From NCBI RefSeq assembly GCF_018327705.1, contig NZ_BNEM01000002.1, forward strand, positions 2,480,001 to 2,544,000: 64,000 nt of DNA, given 5' to 3'. The DNA comes from Catellatospora sp. TT07R-123. GTDB taxonomy: Bacteria; Actinomycetota; Actinomycetes; Mycobacteriales; Micromonosporaceae. This document shows positions 61,247 to 64,000 of this stretch, in pieces (within the stretch, counting starts at the first letter, position 1; each line of letters starts with the position of its first letter). The translations under genes and the position numbers were made by a program. The notes under the pieces are model-generated. The model worked only from the letters and a program-made list of their open reading frames with translations, was not told the DNA's origin and did no database searches.

Positions 61247-61474
61247 GTGGCCGACACATCAGGGAAGAGACCGGGCCGGACGGACGGCCGTCCGCTGGAC
61301 GACGGCACGCGGGAACGCCTGGCGGCGCTGCTGAAGTCCGAGCTGGGGCGGGCCGGTGACGAGGCGCGGGCGCGCGGGATGACCCCGCAGGAGCTGTCCG
61401 CCCAGCTCGACGCGCGCATCGCCCGCCTGCGGGCGCAGATCCAGGATCTGTCGGACGGCGAGCAGGCCGCCTGA
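61247..61474 (+). CDS. Small helical protein, 75 aa
   Basis: A 75-residue acidic-basic helical protein: TRERLAALLKSELGRAGDEA, MTPQELSAQLDARIARLRAQ, likely a coiled coil in its C-terminal half. No family is recognised. The GTG at 61247 has GGAAGGAG seven bases upstream. It is convergent with paralogue B (four-base gap) and divergent from paralogue A, so it sits inside this pair; a partner role is possible but unproven. Confidence 0.6.
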   Translation: MADTSGKRPGRTDGRPLDDGTRERLAALLKSELGRAGDEARARGMTPQELSAQLDARIARLRAQIQDLSDGEQAA

Positions 61475-61478
61475 CCGC

Positions 61479-62504
61479 TCAGACGGCGGCGACCATGCCG
61501 TCGAGGATGCCGCGCACCGCCTGGACGATCCGGTGCAGCTCGGCGGGTTCGGTGACGAGCGCCTCGACGGGCCGCCCGTCCAGCGGACCGGCCGCACCGG
61601 CGAAGTCTGCGCTGGTGTCGATCCGGCCGAACACCTCGGCGATGATGCGCCCGATCGCCGCCTCGTCCTGGGGGTCGTCGGCGAGCTGCTGCTCGATCGC
61701 GGCCAGTGCCAGCGAGGCGAGGTCCGCCAGCCGGGCGTCGGCGGTCGCGTCCGGGTCGGCCAGCACGAGCGGCGGCGGCTCGGCGACCGAACCGCCCTCG
61801 ACGATCATCGGTGCGAGCGGCGGGGTCTTGCGCCCCAGTGGCCGCTCCACGTGGTCGTCGTACCACCGGGGGCGGGTGAGCATGGCGGCGAGGACCTGCT
61901 CGACGTCGCGCTGCACGGCGCGCACGTCGCTGCCGAGCGGGTCGCCGGTCGCGCGGGCCCGGTGCTCGGCCCAGGCGTCCAGCGGCCACAGCTGGGTTCC
62001 CGCGGTGGTCGGCACGCCGACCCAGGTGAGGATCTCGACGGCGAGCTGCTGGTACCAGGGTTCGCCGGGCAGCCGCCGGACCAGCCATGCGGGCAGCCGG
62101 GGCCGCTGGAGCGCGCCGCGGGCGCCGCGGCGGCGCCGGTGGGCGTCCACGGTGACCGCGCGCAGGCGGCTGGTCATCCAGCCCTCGGGGTTCGCGATCT
62201 TCGTGGTGGAGTGCGTCAGCAGGTCGTCGACGACCGCTTCGACGTCGTCGTAGAAGCGGTCCAGGCAGCCGTCGGCGAGGCGGTCGACGGCGACCGCGCA
62301 GGTCCGGTGGCCGCGCCGCTGCTCGTACACGCGGGTGACGCGGCTGAAGACGATCGGCCAGGCCAGCGCGAACGCCGCTCCGCTCAGCCGCACCCGCTGC
62401 GCGTCCGTCGCGCTGCGGGCCACGGCGGCGAGGCGTCCCTGCCCCGCCAGCGACCGCAGGTCGGCGATGGCGTCCGGCCAGTGCGTTGGGTCGAGGTCGA
62501 CCAC
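61479..62504 (-). CDS. Uncharacterised protein, sigma-region-2-like signature, paralogue B
   Basis: The 341-residue protein is a paralogue of 59929-60915: RRGHRTCAVAVDRLADGCLD, EGWMTSRLRAVTVDAHRRRR (108-127), ALQRPRLPAWL and WYDDHVERPLGRK. Outside these blocks similarity is weak. The phrase NPEGWMTSRLRAVTVDAHR resembles the end of sigma-70 region 2, but the rest does not. Start is the GTG at 62504, with a purine-rich AGAG upstream. It is divergent from the membrane protein at 63011 across a 506-bp gap. Confidence 0.7.
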   Translation of the reverse strand: MVDLDPTHWPDAIADLRSLAGQGRLAAVARSATDAQRVRLSGAAFALAWPIVFSRVTRVYEQRRGHRTCAVAVDRLADGCLDRFYDDVEAVVDDLLTHSTTKIANPEGWMTSRLRAVTVDAHRRRRGARGALQRPRLPAWLVRRLPGEPWYQQLAVEILTWVGVPTTAGTQLWPLDAWAEHRARATGDPLGSDVRAVQRDVEQVLAAMLTRPRWYDDHVERPLGRKTPPLAPMIVEGGSVAEPPPLVLADPDATADARLADLASLALAAIEQQLADDPQDEAAIGRIIAEVFGRIDTSADFAGAAGPLDGRPVEALVTEPAELHRIVQAVRGILDGMVAAV

Positions 62505-63010
62505 GACTGCTCTCCACTCTCCGTATCCGCACCGTCACGGATCGGGCTCGGCTGGGATGAAGTCTGCCCACCTCCGCAGCCAGCGGTACAGCCCGCGAAC
62601 GATTTACTGCCTGATCAGTTGCGGCCGTTGACAGCAGTTCACCACCTCATCGGACAAAGGGCCCCAGGTTGGTCGACCGGACGGTTATCGGGTGTACGGC
62701 GAGGTAGACCGGCCATTCATGCGACCCACCATCCACAAGGGACTGACTCCCACGTGCGCCGCACCGCTGCGCCCCGCCCCGCGCGGGACCGTTCGGGCAG
62801 GTGGGAGCCGACGTCCGTCGGCCGGGGCGACCGGATCGACCCCGCGCACCGGTACGCACCGCCGACCACCGGCGGGCGTAAGCCGGGCACCGGCAGGGCC
62901 CGTACCGGGCATGAATGCCATTCACCTCCTGTCACGGGCGGCCGCCGTCCGTCAGTAACGGCGGACAGACTCTCGCGGCGCGCACCGGCGCCCTCTGAGG
63001 AGGACGGCGA
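62505..63010. other. 506-bp divergent intergenic region
   Basis: No convincing gene is present; a forward 88-codon frame has shadow-like composition. Visible elements are a consensus -35 TTGACA at 62628-62633 without a matching -10, a small inverted repeat TGAAT-GCC-ATTCA around 62912-62924, and AGGAGG just before the ATG at 63011. Confidence 0.5.
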
Positions 63011-63871
63011 ATGACGACCCTTCCCTCCGCCGCCGACGACGGCGACCGGCCCCTGTTCGCCGACTCGCCGGCGCTGGACCAGCCCCTCGACCCGCCGGTC
63101 GTACGCCGCCGCGGCGACCTGCCGCCCCCGCCGCGGCCACCCGGCCCGCTCCCCGCCCCGCCACCGGCGCACGCCGCGCCGCCCGCCCCCGCGCCCGTGC
63201 CCGTGGCGGCGGCCGCGGCCGGTGTCCTGGTCGGGCGGGTCAACAGCCAGGTGACCGAGACGCACCAGCCGCACCGGTTCCTCGGCTTCGGCGTGCTGGT
63301 CGCCGTCGCCGTCGCCGCGATCGCGGCGGTCGTGGTGTACGCCGCCGGCGGAGCGCTGGCCGGACTGCTCTGCGCGGCGGTCGTGCTCATGGTCCTGGCG
63401 TTCGGGTTCGGACGGCTGCTGGGCGGCTGGACGGTGGTCTTCGCGATGATCGCCCGGGGGCTGATCTGGCTGGTCTCCACCATCGTCGCGCTCAGCCTGC
63501 GCGGTGCCGGCGCGGCCGCCCGCGGGGCGGGCCGGTCCAGCGGGTTCTCCTACGACCTCGTCGTGCAGCGCTTCCAGGTCCAGCTGGTGTCCGGCGAGTA
63601 CATCACCTGCCTGCTGGCGGGCCGGATCGCCGACGGCGACCTGCGGCGCGACGACCACGTCGGCCTCACCGGCCGGACCCGCCCGGACCACTACCTCGTC
63701 CGGACCGTCGACGTGTACCCGCGGGCGGGCGGCACGGCCGTCCGGCGCATCAGCGCGTCGCAGCCACCCGGCTTCCGGCTCCTGCGCTGGCTCGACCGCG
63801 GCGCGTTCGTGCTGGCCGCGCTGCTCGTCGCCGTGCTGGTCGCGGGCATCGCCGGAGCCGTCCGTCAGTAG
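63011..63871 (+). CDS. Membrane protein with Pro-rich N-terminal region, 286 aa
   Basis: Residues 1-75 are Pro/Ala-rich and probably disordered and cytoplasmic. Two to three hydrophobic segments follow at about 95-160, then a soluble beta-rich domain (FSYDLVVQRFQVQLVSGEYI, DDHVGLTGRTRPDHYLVRTV) and a final hydrophobic helix near 265-285. The family is not recognised. ATG 63011 has AGGAGG seven bases upstream. It is the first gene of a pair with the one starting at 63904 and may act with it. Confidence 0.7.
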   Translation: MTTLPSAADDGDRPLFADSPALDQPLDPPVVRRRGDLPPPPRPPGPLPAPPPAHAAPPAPAPVPVAAAAAGVLVGRVNSQVTETHQPHRFLGFGVLVAVAVAAIAAVVVYAAGGALAGLLCAAVVLMVLAFGFGRLLGGWTVVFAMIARGLIWLVSTIVALSLRGAGAAARGAGRSSGFSYDLVVQRFQVQLVSGEYITCLLAGRIADGDLRRDDHVGLTGRTRPDHYLVRTVDVYPRAGGTAVRRISASQPPGFRLLRWLDRGAFVLAALLVAVLVAGIAGAVRQ

Positions 63872-63903
63872 GCGGCAGGACACCGACCACGAAGGCAGGA
63901 CCC

Positions 63904-64000
63904 ATGGACGAATCGTTGCGGCGGCGCGTCGAGTTCCCCGGCACCTCCAGCGGCCTGTCCGGCTACACCGGACGCGAGCGGTCGGCCGAGGCCGCGGCGG
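63904..64000 (+). CDS. Gene start, truncated by the window edge
   Basis: The frame opens at ATG 63904 (MDESLRRRVEFPGTSSGLSG) with GGCAGGA about four bases upstream, 32 bases after the membrane-protein stop. Only 32 residues are visible, polar and without signal peptide. No function can be given. Confidence 0.5.
   Translation, partial: MDESLRRRVEFPGTSSGLSGYTGRERSAEAAA

Noticed and set aside
62692-62958. Small forward open frame in the 506-bp gap
   Set aside because: Its composition and codon use look non-coding and no ribosome site precedes it.

Overview
The window is very GC-rich, with G and C concentrated in third codon positions, so most open frames antisense to real genes are shadows. 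Large STAND/SARP/LuxR regulators, an F420-dependent (LLM-class) oxidoreductase, PadR and TetR regulators, many secreted proteins, GTG starts and probable leaderless genes point to a filamentous actinomycete. Micromonosporaceae (Actinoplanes/Catellatospora relatives) is my best guess; this is inference. I see no rRNA, tRNA, CRISPR array, transposase or replication origin. I annotate 53 genes, two of them cut by the window edges.

Layout. 1-1681 is the N-terminal part of an RHS/YD-type secreted protein. 1883-10627 holds an AfsR-like SARP, a secreted phosphoesterase, a beta-propeller protein, an LLM-class oxidoreductase and four unknown proteins, three of them secreted. 10630-17098 has a MalT-like ATPase with a C-terminal SARP domain, a large secreted multi-domain protein and a DUF72 protein. 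17085-20355 is a small three-gene operon (118-aa protein, 102-aa membrane protein, AAA+ ATPase) divergent from a regulator that fuses a SARP-type winged helix and BTAD to a ThsA-type macro domain. I consider it the most likely undescribed system here. 20363-24058 contains a polytopic membrane protein, a WD40-like protein, a DinB protein and a Lys/Ala-rich protein.

24309-27746 is a translationally coupled ABC exporter plus NarL-type two-component system, facing a gene for a 46-aa secreted peptide. 28146-34328 has two secreted proteins with BTRD1-type tandem repeats flanking a LuxR-ATPase/globin operon. 34626-40816 has a secreted carboxypeptidase-regulatory-like repeat protein, a PadR/membrane-protein pair, a GH18 chitinase with two chitin-binding modules and a DUF1295 membrane enzyme. 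40918-42520 is a less GC-rich island with two helical-repeat proteins. 42729-50241 carries a small secreted protein, a GAF protein with a GGDEF-EAL protein, a serine beta-lactamase-fold lipoprotein, a DUF1963 protein, and an overlapping tetR-lnt pair.

50301-59694 is a second conflict-type locus: a CHAT protease with a zinc ribbon, then (separated by a convergent gene and a strong bidirectional terminator) an operon of a LuxR-type STAND ATPase, a caspase and a 77-aa protein. Both proteases keep their His/Cys dyads. 59929-62504 has two paralogues with a basic signature flanking a 75-aa gene, and the window ends with a membrane protein and the start of another gene.

Regulation visible in the sequence includes repeated TAnnnT boxes 7-8 nt before start codons (leaderless genes), a SARP-style heptamer direct repeat at 18963-18980, inverted-repeat operators before padR and tetR, and several hairpin elements, one present twice with a conserved loop.
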